IMG/VR virus record: IMGVR_UViG_3300009181_000254
Coordinates: 1-29,267 of that record
DNA from: a virus
Length of the DNA stretch: 29,267 bases
Reading direction: 5' to 3' (one strand)
Every line of letters begins with the position of its first letter. The stretch's first letter is position 1. The notes under the pieces were generated by a model that was not told where the DNA came from, made no database searches, and saw only the letters and a list, made by a program, of their open reading frames with translations. The position numbers were made by a program, and so were the translations under genes. Of this stretch, positions 22,246 through 29,150 are shown in pieces.

Positions 22246-23157
22246 ATGAGTGGTGTTGTATTTAAAAGAAATCAACAATTAAGTAGAACGAGTGGTTTAT
22301 CTTTATTTCTTAAGGGCCAGGATAGGACTTCTAAAAATGCTGCCCAACTATTTTACGATATATTCGATTTTACTACTGGTATTGAAGTATTACTTCCACC
22401 TGCTAATCGAGTACCACAAAACCCTACGGTAGGTGAGTATTACGCTGATTTTACGGTGCCTATTGATGCGAATATAGGAGATTACCGAATTCGGTGGAAG
22501 GCTCGAGAATATTTAAATTCCCCAGTAGTGAACATATTGCAAGAATTTGCGATAGTTTCTGACCCTACTCAATTGGTAAGTTTGCCAGGTGCCTCTAATA
22601 ATCAGTTAGATATGATAAAGAGCCTTAGGATATTGTTGCGAGATAATAATCCAGCAAGAAACTATCACTTCTTGCCTCCGTCTGGCGAAGAAAGCGTTAA
22701 CCAGATGAATAGAATATTCGGATATATATGGGAGGATCCAGAGCTTCTTGAGTACCTCCGCGTGTCTTTAGACATCATAAACATGTATCCGCCTCGGACT
22801 TTCTATGCGACTTTGGATCAACTAATGCAACAGAATGCAGGGTGGAGGTCTTTAGTGCTAACTGGTGCTATGGTATATTCACTACAAGCATTAAGTCTGA
22901 ACTGGGTGGCAGACGAGTTTGCCTACTCAATAGGCGGCGTTTCCCTTGATTTAGAAAAATCATCCAAGTATTCATCCATGGCTGATGCAATAGATGGACG
23001 ATTTAAAGAGATGTTATCCGCTGATACTGGAGCTAAAGCTACCGTTAAAATCATTCGCGGTATACAACAGTCAAAATATGGGATAGGAATAAGGTCATCA
23101 TTTGGTCCATCAGTAGGCCGTGGTGCTCTTACCCCTCGACGGTTTATTGGAATGTGA
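22246..23157 (+). CDS. Conserved virion structural protein (beta-sandwich N terminus, helical C terminus)
   Basis: A 303-residue protein. The N-terminal ~105 residues carry the same beta repeat as 20675 (VGEYYADFTVPIDANIGDYRIRWK...VNILQEFAIV). The rest is helical: LDMIKSLRILLRDNNPARNYHF, a middle helix bundle, and an end with GVSLDLEKSSKYSSMADAIDGRFKE and IRSSFGPSVGRGALTPRRFIGM. The C-terminal pattern resembles structural proteins of large tailed phages near the neck or tail, though I cannot name a family. It is probably expressed from the promoter region at 22095-22245. A perfect hairpin follows its stop codon. Confidence 0.7.
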   Translation: MSGVVFKRNQQLSRTSGLSLFLKGQDRTSKNAAQLFYDIFDFTTGIEVLLPPANRVPQNPTVGEYYADFTVPIDANIGDYRIRWKAREYLNSPVVNILQEFAIVSDPTQLVSLPGASNNQLDMIKSLRILLRDNNPARNYHFLPPSGEESVNQMNRIFGYIWEDPELLEYLRVSLDIINMYPPRTFYATLDQLMQQNAGWRSLVLTGAMVYSLQALSLNWVADEFAYSIGGVSLDLEKSSKYSSMADAIDGRFKEMLSADTGAKATVKIIRGIQQSKYGIGIRSSFGPSVGRGALTPRRFIGM

Positions 23158-23225
23158 TTAAATATATACTGTCATTAGAGAATATTTAGTATTGTTTTGA
23201 TTAGTACTGATTTCTTCTTCCGGTT

Positions 23226-23260
23226 CATGGTCCTAAATATAATACATATTTAGGACCATG
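23226..23260 (+). terminator. Perfect 15-bp hairpin (transcript end)
   Basis: CATGGTCCTAAATAT (23226-23240) and its exact complement (23246-23260) enclose the 5-base loop AATAC, 68 bases after the structural gene and 45 bases before the third homing endonuclease. It has no T run and could serve both strands. Confidence 0.7.
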
Positions 23261-23304
23261 ATGTGTACTAATTCCAATTTATAGTCCAAATTGTATAGTA
23301 ATTT

Positions 23305-25209
23305 ATGTATAATTGTGAGTATTGTGGGAAAGAATTTCCACGACCAGTCACATCTGGTCATAAGAGGAAGTGTCCGGAGTTCCTCGCAGCTAAGCCCTTA
23401 GATGAGAGAAAACCACCTGCATGTCTTTGTGGTCATCAAGAAAATTCCTTCACTAGTATGAAGAGACACAGAGGTATATGTGAATTATGGAAAAATAGAG
23501 ATAAAAAACAAGTAACTAATGAAAGAATAATAAATACTTTCGAAAAAAGGTATGGGTCAGGTGTAACTAATGCTATTCATATTCCAGATGCTAGGAGAAA
23601 AAAGGAAGAAACCAATCTAAAGAAGTACGGGGCTATAAATACCTTTTGTAAGGATTCTATATTATATGATCAAATTCAAAGTTATTGGAATGGAAAAGAT
23701 AGGTCAGCTCACTTAGATAAAAATAACTGGGCGCGACCTGAAGTTAAAGCCAAGATTAAAGAATCTAATTTAAGAAAATATGGTGTAACCAATCCGTCTT
23801 TACATCCAGAAATTCGTGCTAAACAGCTGGCCACTTCTAAGGAGCGTTATGGTGATGAACAGACTTTAAGAGTTCCTGAAATTAGAGCCAAGGGAATAAA
23901 TACTATGATTGAAAAATATGGAGTTCCCAATGCAATGAAACTTGAAGAAATCCAAAATAAAGTCAAGGGAACTAATTTAGAAAATTACGGTGTTGAATGG
24001 ACTACTCAAGATATGAATACACGTTTAAAACAATATGAAAGCCAGATTAATCATTACGGTAGTTATTACTTTCAGACTACTGAGGCTAAGAAAATTATAA
24101 AAGACAAATTTCCTGAATCATTAGACAAATTTCATGCTACCAACATAGAACGCTATGGGGTCCCCCATCCTATGCAGAACCCCGAGTATGCTAGAAATCA
24201 ATTACAACATTCTAGACGTTCAGGACCGAATAATCTAGAGAAAAAATTCCAGAGCATCTTCCCTCAATTTTTATTTACAGGAGATGGTTCATACTGGAGA
24301 TATTTACCAGCATTAAGTAAGAATAAAAACCCTGATTTTCTTCTGATAGGTCCCGAACCTGAAAATCCGTTCCATGGTGCAAACTCAATAGTAGAAATAT
24401 TTGGTGATTATTGGCATTCTGAACGTTTTACAGGATTAAATAATGAAGACCATGAATCTTTGACTATTGCAGCATGGAATGAAATAGGTATGAATTGTTT
24501 AGTTATCTGGGAAAATGAATTTAAGACAAATAATTGGAAATCTAAAGTAAAATATTATCTTAATAGGATCAAGATAAGCAATTCAGTACCTGTTGGTGTC
24601 AAGCGTAATCCGTCACTTATCAATCAGGATTTGGTAGATTTTTCCTTTTCAGATATTAAGATATCACGTCTATCTAGTTTCGATGACGCTAAAAAGTTTT
24701 TAGATGACTATCATTATTCTGGATATGGGCGTGCAGGATCTGTAAATTATGGAGTGTATTTAGGTACCGATTTGCTTGCAGTTGTTAAATTCGCCTCGCC
24801 TGTCCGTCAGGGCATCGCCGCCACTCTCAAAATAGAGTCAAAGCAGCTTTTGGAGTTAGACCGTTTTTGCATTCACCCGTCTCGTCACAAGAAAAACTTT
24901 GCCTCATTCATCATGGCTCGTGTAATTCGCCTTATTAAGCGGGACTTTCCTATCATTCGTAAGTTAGTTAGCTTTGCCGATCCTCGTGCTGGTCATACCG
25001 GTCATATCTACAAGGCATCTAACTGGACCGATTTAGGTAAAACTGCTCCCTCTTATTATTACCTCGATCCTAATGGAAATGAAGTTAACAAAAAGACTCT
25101 TTACCAGTCCGCCAAGCGTCAAGGCCTAATAGAGCGCGAATATTTTGAGTCTTTAGGTTATAAGAAAGTGCAGACACCCGCGAAATTTAAGTATTCCTAC
25201 ACTTTATGA
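23305..25209 (+). CDS. Large homing endonuclease with C-terminal Mom-like acyltransferase domain
   Basis: A 634-residue protein. Two zinc-finger motifs open it (CEYCGKEFPRPVTSGHKRKC and CLCG...HRGIC). Residues 70-310 hold at least five repeats of the form N-x-x-K/R-Y-G-V-x-N-P/A (for example NLRKYGVTNPSLHPEIRAKQ, EKYGVPNAMK, ERYGVPHPMQ), typical DNA-binding repeats of phage homing enzymes. The nuclease core has NNLEKKF, NPDFLL and IVEIFGDYWHSE...NEDHES, fitting an EDxHD-type site with the His intact. The C terminus has YHYSGYGRAG, ELDRFCIHPSRHKKNFASF, VSFADPRAGHTGHIYKASNW, Mom-like. From about 24780 onward codon use shifts to CGT for Arg and more GC, unlike the AGA-rich N terminus, suggesting a chimeric origin. 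Confidence 0.8.
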   Translation: MYNCEYCGKEFPRPVTSGHKRKCPEFLAAKPLDERKPPACLCGHQENSFTSMKRHRGICELWKNRDKKQVTNERIINTFEKRYGSGVTNAIHIPDARRKKEETNLKKYGAINTFCKDSILYDQIQSYWNGKDRSAHLDKNNWARPEVKAKIKESNLRKYGVTNPSLHPEIRAKQLATSKERYGDEQTLRVPEIRAKGINTMIEKYGVPNAMKLEEIQNKVKGTNLENYGVEWTTQDMNTRLKQYESQINHYGSYYFQTTEAKKIIKDKFPESLDKFHATNIERYGVPHPMQNPEYARNQLQHSRRSGPNNLEKKFQSIFPQFLFTGDGSYWRYLPALSKNKNPDFLLIGPEPENPFHGANSIVEIFGDYWHSERFTGLNNEDHESLTIAAWNEIGMNCLVIWENEFKTNNWKSKVKYYLNRIKISNSVPVGVKRNPSLINQDLVDFSFSDIKISRLSSFDDAKKFLDDYHYSGYGRAGSVNYGVYLGTDLLAVVKFASPVRQGIAATLKIESKQLLELDRFCIHPSRHKKNFASFIMARVIRLIKRDFPIIRKLVSFADPRAGHTGHIYKASNWTDLGKTAPSYYYLDPNGNEVNKKTLYQSAKRQGLIEREYFESLGYKKVQTPAKFKYSYTL

Positions 25210-25284
25210 CCTTAATGGCTTTTCAAGCGATATCTTAGGCAAATGTCCAATAGTATATGATGGATTTTTTTAATTCATACCTAT

Positions 25285-25713
25285 ATGAATCCGTCTGATA
25301 TACCTAATGCTCTTCGTCGTATAGCTGTAGCAATCGAAAATTCGCAAAATCCATCTCGCAAATTAGTCGCTCGCGATTAAGGCTTATTAGTTTCTAAATT
25401 ATCATCGAAATACTCAAAAAGGGCACCATTTAATATCCCGTATGATTTCGCATCTTTAATCAAGGATTCAGGACACTTAGATTCCATTAATAGATTCACA
25501 CCTTTAGATGAATCCGAGCTAAACGAGCTTTCGGAGTTAGATGTACTCGTTAGGGCTGCCATACAATACTGGTCCAGCCCCAGATCGAGCTTTAATGTTT
25601 ATTGGTCTTATGAAGGTAAGGAATATACGAAGGATTTAATTACTAAGCTGTTGAAGGAAGTTGGTGAAAGGATAATGAATCAAGTAAAGCAAAGACATCG
25701 TATGAAGTTGTAA
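25285..25713 (+). pseudogene. Paralogue of the 4105 gene, disrupted by an in-frame TAA
   Basis: An ATG at 25285 opens MNPSDIPNALRRIAVAIENS...NPSRKLVARD and stops at TAA 25378-25380. The same frame then stays open for 110 codons to TAA at 25711-25713 (GLLVSKLSSKYSKRAPFNIP... ending RHRMKL). In the intact relative at 4105 the stop position is a Leu (RELQRLV versus RD, stop, GLLV), so a single T-to-A change from TTA would explain it. The long open remainder shows that the break is recent. The C-terminal part has no recognised motif. Like its relative it directly follows a homing endonuclease gene. Confidence 0.75.
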
Positions 25714-25730
25714 ATCCAACCGCAGTCATA

Positions 25731-26369
25731 CTATATAAAGTCTTCGCGGCTCAACCCTCTATAACCATAAGGGTCTTCCGCTTCCTCGGCATTATCGGCA
25801 TAATCGGCAGCAAATGCCTTTGCTTCGTTAGAAACTTGGGCATCCTCACGGAGTGAATCGGATAGAGAAGACCACCCATGTTCTTGGTCGCTGAGATCTT
25901 TTTCATCTAAAAATCTTTCATAAAGTTCATCACTACTGAGGACCTCAACACCATCTAATTTTAGAGTGCAACCAGTGGTACAATCTGGTTCATCAGAAAT
26001 ATCAACACTAATATATGACCAAGAGGTCCTACCATCTGAATCTTTCTTCATAGAAAGACTGTACTCGACTGGAACCGTAAATTCGAATGGTTTTCCATCG
26101 AAACGACCCTTAAATGTGAAATTTGCCGTAAGATCCTTCTTCTTATCGTAATTCCATCTTGAATCCGTCAATTCGAAATTCGAATTTCCTTTGTGAGTCC
26201 TTCCTCCCGCCAATTTATTTGTTAAATAAGCCTCAGCTTTTCTATTTCCGTTTATGGCATCAGATAACGCCATAAGATCTTTTGCTACGGCAGATTTATT
26301 GGGAGACTTGGATGCCGCTAACGCGGCAGCCATTCTCTTCATCATATTAGATGCATTTACGGGGTTCAT
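25731..26369 (-). CDS. Unknown protein with a diverged copy of the same N-terminal module
   Basis: A 212-residue acidic protein. Residues 1-42 (MNPVNASNMMKRMAAALAAS, then PNKSAVAKDLMALSDAINGN) align with the modules at 4105 and 25285: 'LRRIA-x-AI-x-NS' becomes 'MKRMAAALAAS', 'LVARELQRL' becomes 'AVAKDLMAL'. The central part is a beta-rich domain (FTFKGRFDGKPFEFTVPVEYSLSMKK), with two Cys at DCTTGCTLKL, and the C terminus is strongly acidic with Asp/Glu/Ser clusters. No enzyme motif is recognised. It converges on the broken paralogue with 17 bases between stop codons. Confidence 0.7.
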   Translation of the reverse strand: MNPVNASNMMKRMAAALAASKSPNKSAVAKDLMALSDAINGNRKAEAYLTNKLAGGRTHKGNSNFELTDSRWNYDKKKDLTANFTFKGRFDGKPFEFTVPVEYSLSMKKDSDGRTSWSYISVDISDEPDCTTGCTLKLDGVEVLSSDELYERFLDEKDLSDQEHGWSSLSDSLREDAQVSNEAKAFAADYADNAEEAEDPYGYRGLSREDFI

Positions 26370-26407
26370 ACTATGAATGGTATATTAAAAGATAAAATAT
26401 ATACGGG

Positions 26408-26527
26408 TCATTCAGGTTCCATATCGGCTCCGGTGAAATTGGCTCCCTGAGTTTTTGCCCCGTCCAGTATTGCCCCGATCAATTTCGCCCCGGTCAGGTC
26501 CGCCCCGCGCAGGTGGCTTTGCAAAGA
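26408..26527 (-). pseudogene. 3' remnant of a pentapeptide-repeat gene
   Basis: On the minus strand 39 codons (ending HLRGADLTGAKLIGAILD, GAKTQGANFTGAD, MEPE, stop) have the A-(D/N)-L-x-x pentapeptide pattern but are cut by TAG at 26528 with no start codon. The last 24 codons are nearly identical in DNA to the 3' end of the gene at 29150-29267, so it is a partial duplicate. Confidence 0.75.
26411..26488. repeat. Direct repeat copy 1 (78 bp) with 29159-29236
   Basis: This 78-base segment matches 29159-29236 with only two differences, at a fixed offset of 2748 bases, in the same orientation. Both encode the C-terminal end of a pentapeptide-repeat protein on the minus strand. The repeats bracket the genes at 26682-29150. 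Confidence 0.9.
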
Positions 26528-26600
26528 CTAAAGGTATGAAAAGAATGTGAGTGTCTTGAAGCTTTATGATATAAAAAAGTCCATACTCAACCCAAACTCA

Positions 26601-26652
26601 AGTTCGTACTCGAACTAAAAAATTAGAGATGATACCGGATGTGGTATTATCT
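26601..26652. promoter_or_regulatory. Two small inverted repeats upstream of the AcrVA2-like gene
   Basis: AGTTCG / CGAACT (26601-26616, 4-base spacer) and AGATGATACC / GGTATTATCT (26627-26652, one G-T pair) lie in the 150-base gap before the AcrVA2-like gene. They could be operators or a weak terminator; no T run follows either. No small gene is seen here. Confidence 0.35.
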
Positions 26653-26681
26653 TCCATGTAAAATCTTCACAAGGCATATAA

Positions 26682-27701
26682 ATGAGTATTGATAGGTATG
26701 ACTACAAATATTTCGCTCAGTCATTTCATAAGTGGAGGAAAGAAGTATCCCAGCACGATGGTAGTGGGATAGAACGTGAAAAGCTACAAGCTTTAGGAAC
26801 TGCCATATGGCCCCATAGTTACCAAAAATCAGATAATGATGAAGAAGCTATGGATCACCTGTCTGATTATGTGTATTCTAATCCTCAGTTTTCAGCATTT
26901 TTAATGATACCATCGGATCGCATCGCTTTTTTAGCTTCAGCGAGGTGGGCAGATCAGGGGTTTCCTTCTATTGTTATGGGACATAAGTACGCTGCAGCGC
27001 TTATGGCCACACATGTGCCTGCCGAGATTTCATCCATAACGCTTCCACCTTGGAAAGCTTTTTGTATCGAGATTCCGGACAATCTTTTATTTATACTAAA
27101 TTCTAAATCTGAGGAAATACCTATCAAAAGAGTGTTGGTTCAGTATATCGGGAACTTCCAAGATAAATCAGGCATCTGGCAATATGTGGCTTTTACTAAT
27201 ACTGATGTCACTATATGGAACCACGGTGTCAAATCGGTGCAGATGGCAGAAGGTCAATTTGAAAAGTATGAAGGGGTAGAAAATGAATGGGCGGATACGA
27301 TATTTAGTTTACCGCCTAATAGTATTGACGACGCTACTAATAAGCTAATAGGTAAGTTAATCATAAACGTCTGCTTGGCCATGTCTGATCCTGATAATGT
27401 AAAGACACGACCCGAGAATGGTTCAGTAGGTAGCATATCCTCTAACAGAGGAAATTTTAAAAATGTGAGAACCTACAAATTAGGGAAACCCATTTCTATA
27501 GACGTAAGACAAGCCATAAATGACTACATGCATGGGCGTAGTCGGTCTGGGGGAACCCCCTCAGTGCAAACGATCGTTCGTGGACATTGGAAACCCAAGT
27601 TGACTTCTAGGATCGGTCGTCCGGTTTGGATAGAACCCTACATTAGAGGCCCTGAAGACGCACCTGTTTTGATTAGGTCCGTCAGGTTAGGAAAGTCTTG
27701 A
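26682..27701 (+). CDS. AcrVA2-like protein (putative anti-CRISPR type V family)
   Basis: A 339-residue protein whose layout resembles AcrVA2 and its many phage relatives: a helical N-terminal part, a central LPPWKAFCIEIPDN strand region (AcrVA2 has a similar 'LPDWCVYVDI'), a helix KLIINVCLAMSDPDNVKTRP (compare 'LLWLCVAEPDI'), a polar linker, and a C-terminal VRGHWKPKLTSRIGRPVWIEPYIRG (compare 'RRGHWHGYW...WQPAVFVN'). In the characterised AcrVA2 the protein lowers Cas12a production by acting on its message during translation; distant relatives may have other targets. The start has a weak AAGG site. It is followed 39 bases later by an Acb1-like gene, supporting an anti-defence context. Assignment is by motif order, not search. 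Confidence 0.6.
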   Translation: MSIDRYDYKYFAQSFHKWRKEVSQHDGSGIEREKLQALGTAIWPHSYQKSDNDEEAMDHLSDYVYSNPQFSAFLMIPSDRIAFLASARWADQGFPSIVMGHKYAAALMATHVPAEISSITLPPWKAFCIEIPDNLLFILNSKSEEIPIKRVLVQYIGNFQDKSGIWQYVAFTNTDVTIWNHGVKSVQMAEGQFEKYEGVENEWADTIFSLPPNSIDDATNKLIGKLIINVCLAMSDPDNVKTRPENGSVGSISSNRGNFKNVRTYKLGKPISIDVRQAINDYMHGRSRSGGTPSVQTIVRGHWKPKLTSRIGRPVWIEPYIRGPEDAPVLIRSVRLGKS

Positions 27702-27740
27702 CTGTGGATTTTAATACCATTTTTATGTAATGTGTTAAGT

Positions 27741-28208
27741 ATGAGCGATGATAAGGTATACTACACTGGCGTTGTTTTAGACGATTTGGAAATCAAAAAC
27801 CTTCGTGATTCATTAGATGATGCTTTAGACTCATTTTACGAATCTATGGACACGGACGAATATGCCCAAGTAAAACAATGGGTACGTTCTAATATAAATC
27901 CTACCCACGGTCATGAACAGTTAAATCATCATATGACCATATATGCTAAACCAGCAGATGAAGAAGTTCGGGAAGATTTAGGAAAGGAGTTGAAACTGAC
28001 CATAGACGGATTCGGTATTGATCCGGAGCTAAAAGTAGCAGCGTGGCGTGTGAAATCACCCATTTCTGTAGAATCTGGGGTTCCACACATTACTGCTCTT
28101 TTAGGTCCAAGTGGGAAGGTATTTAATTCTAAGAATATAAAAGTATGGGTCGATTTAGTTCCATTTGATTTGGTGGGTAAATTACAAGAAGTCACTTCAA
28201 AGAAATGA
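27741..28208 (+). CDS. Acb1-like 2H phosphoesterase (putative anti-CBASS nuclease)
   Basis: A 155-residue protein (ATG 27741; a GTG three codons upstream is less likely). Two H-x-T motifs, His64-Met-Thr66 (LNHHMTIYAKP) and His116-Ile-Thr118 (GVPHITALLGPSGK), are the catalytic pair of 2H phosphoesterases. Length, the opening VYYTGVVLDD, the DLGKELKLTIDGFG strand and the PSGKVFNSKNIKVW end closely follow Acb1 (T4 gene 57B), which hydrolyses the cyclic nucleotide signals of bacterial CBASS defence. It should act in the cytosol on cyclic di- or trinucleotides. Other 2H enzymes act on RNA ends, so that alternative remains. It lies directly downstream of the AcrVA2-like gene. Confidence 0.75.
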   Translation: MSDDKVYYTGVVLDDLEIKNLRDSLDDALDSFYESMDTDEYAQVKQWVRSNINPTHGHEQLNHHMTIYAKPADEEVREDLGKELKLTIDGFGIDPELKVAAWRVKSPISVESGVPHITALLGPSGKVFNSKNIKVWVDLVPFDLVGKLQEVTSKK

Positions 28209-28243
28209 TAGATATGACTTTATTGACGTATTAATATTGCACC

Positions 28244-28726
28244 ATGAGTGAAAATTCTCCTGCTAACCATGATTTATGGGATAGGATTCAGAAGCTTACT
28301 CGCGGTGATGTTGCCTATATTATACATAATAAACGCCGTGTAGATGGACCGAACGGAGGTAAAGGGTTTAAGAAGCACCCATCTGCTTACTCTAACGGTT
28401 GGGCGGTGAAGTTATATAACGAATCTGGTGGGAAATGGGTCTCCTCTAAAAATGCTAGCATTGCGTTAAGAATAGCTAATCTTAGCGATTGGTTCAAAAA
28501 AGAAGATTGGGTAGCTATTGATACACATGGCAAGATAGTAGGACCATGTGGCCAATCAGAGAATAGACCCAAAGAGACTCACAAGGGTCAAGACCCTCTG
28601 AAATGTTTGCCTCGCTCTAAAGCTCACCAGATGACTAAAGCGGAAAGGGCTTCTGCTTCACGGCGCAAAAAGCGTTACGAAAAAGAAATTCCGGATTCAA
28701 AAAAACCAGTTCATAGTCCGACGTAA
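28244..28726 (+). CDS. Basic phage protein with C-terminal 'CLPRSKAHQMTKAERA' motif
   Basis: A 160-residue, Lys/Arg-rich protein. The middle has KKEDWVAIDTHGKIVGPCGQS and the C terminus KCLPRSKAHQMTKAERASAS followed by a basic tail. This W-V-x-I-D...G-P-C-G...C-x-P-x-x-K-A...T-K pattern recurs in many small phage and large-virus proteins of unknown role (some are grouped with DUF5872-like sequences). The Cys pairs suggest a small zinc site. High charge and presence beside the anti-defence genes allow a nucleic-acid-binding role, but this is not shown. Confidence 0.65.
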   Translation: MSENSPANHDLWDRIQKLTRGDVAYIIHNKRRVDGPNGGKGFKKHPSAYSNGWAVKLYNESGGKWVSSKNASIALRIANLSDWFKKEDWVAIDTHGKIVGPCGQSENRPKETHKGQDPLKCLPRSKAHQMTKAERASASRRKKRYEKEIPDSKKPVHSPT

Positions 28727-28754
28727 AAATAATTACTCCGGTGTATGTTGTTTG

Positions 28755-29030
28755 ATGGAAATCATCGGCATACTACTCGGTTTGATCGGTCCTGTTCTTC
28801 TCATTTTGGTGTTATCCGGAAGTCCTGTTAACGCCTGGATGAAAGGTCTTAAATATGTAAGTTTAGTGATTGGTCTTTTACAGTTATTTACTGCGTTGAT
28901 CATAGTAACTGCAACAAACCCTAAGTCGGTTGGTACAGATGATATTTGGATGCGTGTCATACTATTGATTATCTGGTCTATCTTAAATGTTTTGGCTTAC
29001 ATCAAGACCAGGAAATCAGAATACCAGTAG
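28755..29030 (+). CDS. Small membrane protein with three hydrophobic segments
   Basis: A 91-residue protein (ATG 28755) with probable membrane helices at about residues 3-21 (IIGILLGLIGPVLLILVLS), 32-52 (LKYVSLVIGLLQLFTALIIVT) and 67-84 (VILLIIWSILNVLAYI), and a short basic tail. No signal peptide is needed for such a layout. It lies in the anti-defence block, so a superinfection-blocking or membrane-sensing protein is possible; holin-like activity is another option. The 3' end overlaps the converging small gene by 15 bases. Confidence 0.65.
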   Translation: MEIIGILLGLIGPVLLILVLSGSPVNAWMKGLKYVSLVIGLLQLFTALIIVTATNPKSVGTDDIWMRVILLIIWSILNVLAYIKTRKSEYQ

Positions 29031-29150
29031 AGTATTGCACTCCGGTTCGGTTTCCGGAACCAACCACTTAAAACCTGTTGAACCCCGTAGATAGGCGATC
29101 AAGTTCGAATTCCCAAAAGCGATCCGCATTGATATTCTTTTCACGTCCAT
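29016..29150 (-). CDS. Short gene with shared 'MDVKRISMRIA' N terminus, coupled to pentapeptide gene
   Basis: A 44-residue product, MDVKRISMRIAFGNSNLIAY... ending NTLLVF. Its ATG overlaps the stop of the upstream pentapeptide-repeat gene as TGATG, a classical coupled-translation arrangement. The start matches the N termini of the genes at 20236 and 21715, which supports it as a real, possibly truncated, family member despite its small size. No other motif is seen. Confidence 0.55.
   Translation of the reverse strand: MDVKRISMRIAFGNSNLIAYLRGSTGFKWLVPETEPECNTLLVF

Noticed and set aside
4679-27742. A 14-base match AATGTGTTAAGTAT at 4679 and 27729 as a possible shared promoter
   Set aside because: A match of this length is expected by chance in a 29-kb AT-rich sequence, and the two sites have different positions relative to genes.
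29041-29140. tRNA-like GTTCGAAT sequence near the end
   Set aside because: No cloverleaf or acceptor pairing can be drawn; the bases belong to the small coding frame at 29016-29150.
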